From an uncultured Clostridia bacterium (GTDB lineage Bacteria; Bacillota; Clostridia; Christensenellales; Aristaeellaceae), in contig CAKTXH010000073.1 of the NCBI GenBank assembly GCA_934630975.1, positions 1 through 13,084 of the forward strand: 13,084 nucleotides of DNA, given 5' to 3'. The stretch's first letter is position 1. Every line of letters begins with the position of its first letter. The translations under genes were made by a program, and so were the position numbers. Positions 11,984 to 13,084 of this stretch are shown piece by piece. Below the pieces are notes generated by a model that worked only from the letters and a program-made list of their open reading frames with translations, searched no databases and had not been told where the DNA came from.

Positions 11984-13084
11984 TTACTTCACTTCAACGT
12001 CATCCGCGGAATCGTCGTGCTTTTCTTCCGGCTTTTCCGTTTCACCCTCGGCGGAAGGAAGCTGGTTCGGCGCCAGAATCGCCATGAATTCCATGCCGGT
12101 GATGGTCTCCTTTTCCAGCAACACCTTAGCCGTCTCGTGCAGCTTTTCCTTGTTATCGCTCAGAATCTGATACGCCTGCTCATAGCAGTTGGCGATGATC
12201 TGCTTGACCTCCACGTCGATGCGCGCCGCCGTCTGGTCGGAGCACACGAGGTTGGAATCGCCGCTGAGATACTGGCCGGACTGCGTTTCCAGCGCCATCA
12301 TGCCGAACGTATCGCTCATGCCGAGACGGGTGATCATCGCGCGGGCGAGCTTGGTCGCCTGCTCGATGTCGTTGCTTGCGCCGCTGGTGATGCGGCCAAA
12401 GATCAACTGTTCCGCCGCGCGGCCGCCGCAGAACGTGGTGATCTTATCGAGAATCTGTTCGCGGGTCATCAACAGGCGCTCTTCGTCGTCCACCTGCATG
12501 GTGTAGCCGAGCGCGCCGCTCGTGCGCGGGATGATCGTAATCTTCTGCACCGGCGCGGCGTTCTTGAGCTTCGCCGCCACCAGTGCGTGGCCGCACTCGT
12601 GGTAAGACACGGTGAGCTTGTCGCGCGGGGAGACGACGGCGTTCTTGCGCTGATAACCGGCGATGACCGTCTCGATGGCTTCTTCCATATCGCGCTGGGA
12701 GACGACCTTGCGGTTGTCCTTGACGGCGGCGATGGCGGCCTCGTTGATGATGTTCGCCAGTTCCGCGCCGGAACAGCCGCTCGTCGCGCGGGCAATCTGC
12801 GTATAGTCGATGTTCGGTTCGGTCTTCACGTCTTTGGCGTGCACGCGGAGGATGGCCTCGCGCCCCGCCAGATCGGGCAGTTCGACGGGGATTCTGCGGT
12901 CAAAACGGCCCGGGCGCAGCAGCGCCTTATCCAGAATCTCCGGGCGGTTGGTCGCCGCCAGAATGACGACGCCCTTGCCCGCGTCAAAGCCGTCCATCTC
13001 GGTGAGCAGCTGGTTGAGCGTCTGCTCGCGCTCGTCGTTGCCGCCCATGCCCGCGTTGTCGCGGCGCTTGCCGATGGCGTCGAT
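11984..13084 (-). CDS. ftsH: ATP-dependent zinc metalloprotease FtsH (C-terminal part, runs off the window)
   Basis: FtsH is a membrane-anchored hexameric AAA+ protease that degrades misassembled membrane proteins and regulatory proteins. Only the last 366 residues are present; the membrane anchor and Walker A lie beyond 13084. The fragment opens at IDAIGKRR, the end of Walker B. Then come the second region of homology with TNRPEILDKALLRPGRFDR (45-63, arginine fingers R57 and R60), the lid segment SGCSGAELANIINEAA (102-117), the zinc motif HECGH (162-166; most FtsH have HEAGH) and the third zinc ligand D239 in SNDIEQATKLARAM. The tail (about 345-366) is acidic and low-complexity, ending DDVEVK. 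Reading continues without stop to the window edge, so the Met codon at 13048 is internal. Confidence 0.97.
   Translation of the reverse strand: MDAIGKRRDNAGMGGNDEREQTLNQLLTEMDGFDAGKGVVILAATNRPEILDKALLRPGRFDRRIPVELPDLAGREAILRVHAKDVKTEPNIDYTQIARATSGCSGAELANIINEAAIAAVKDNRKVVSQRDMEEAIETVIAGYQRKNAVVSPRDKLTVSYHECGHALVAAKLKNAAPVQKITIIPRTSGALGYTMQVDDEERLLMTREQILDKITTFCGGRAAEQLIFGRITSGASNDIEQATKLARAMITRLGMSDTFGMMALETQSGQYLSGDSNLVCSDQTAARIDVEVKQIIANCYEQAYQILSDNKEKLHETAKVLLEKETITGMEFMAILAPNQLPSAEGETEKPEEKHDDSADDVEVK

Overview
The window looks like chromosomal DNA from a GC-rich member of the Bacillota, most likely an anaerobic Clostridia-type (gut?) bacterium. Pointers are a T-box leader at the left edge, a heterodimeric ABC exporter pair of the Firmicute YfiB/YfiC-LmrCD-BmrCD kind, a small XRE regulator followed by a small membrane protein, strong Shine-Dalgarno sites, and near-consensus SigA-type promoters. 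Genus cannot be given from this sequence. I see no phage, IS transposase, CRISPR array, tRNA or rRNA.

Layout. Positions 1-192 hold the start of a minus-strand transcription unit whose gene lies outside the window: a perfect promoter and a T-box Stem I with a probable AAC (Asn) specifier. A divergent promoter drives a YbjN-family protein (355-828), closed by a strong terminator. Two translationally coupled minus-strand genes (4530 to 965) encode both halves of an asymmetric ABC exporter. Divergent from them is a 70-aa XRE regulator with an operator-like inverted repeat in its leader, then a 144-aa four-helix membrane protein. Next is a free-standing alpha/beta hydrolase of the monoglyceride lipase/lysophospholipase type (5548-6510).

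The best-connected part is 6577-11732, a sulfur amino acid locus. A LysR regulator resembling MtaR/CmbR is divergent from metN-metI-metQ (methionine ABC importer). Between them a 17-bp palindrome resembling a MET-box is centred near -66 of the met promoter, and no SAM riboswitch or T-box is seen in that leader. MetQ has a signal peptide but no cysteine at all, so it cannot be a normal lipoprotein. Convergent to metQ, across a shared bidirectional terminator, are a D-cysteine desulfhydrase-like PLP enzyme and a small DUF1294 membrane protein, probably one operon.

The right end carries two inverted copies of a short structured intergenic repeat, whose hairpins differ in sequence but keep base pairing, and then the C-terminal 366 residues of FtsH running off the edge. 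The main points to follow up are the LysR/MET-box arrangement, the cysteine-less MetQ, the repeat that appears to supply the ribosome-binding site of the DUF1294 gene, and the possible joint control of the ABC exporter by the XRE regulator.
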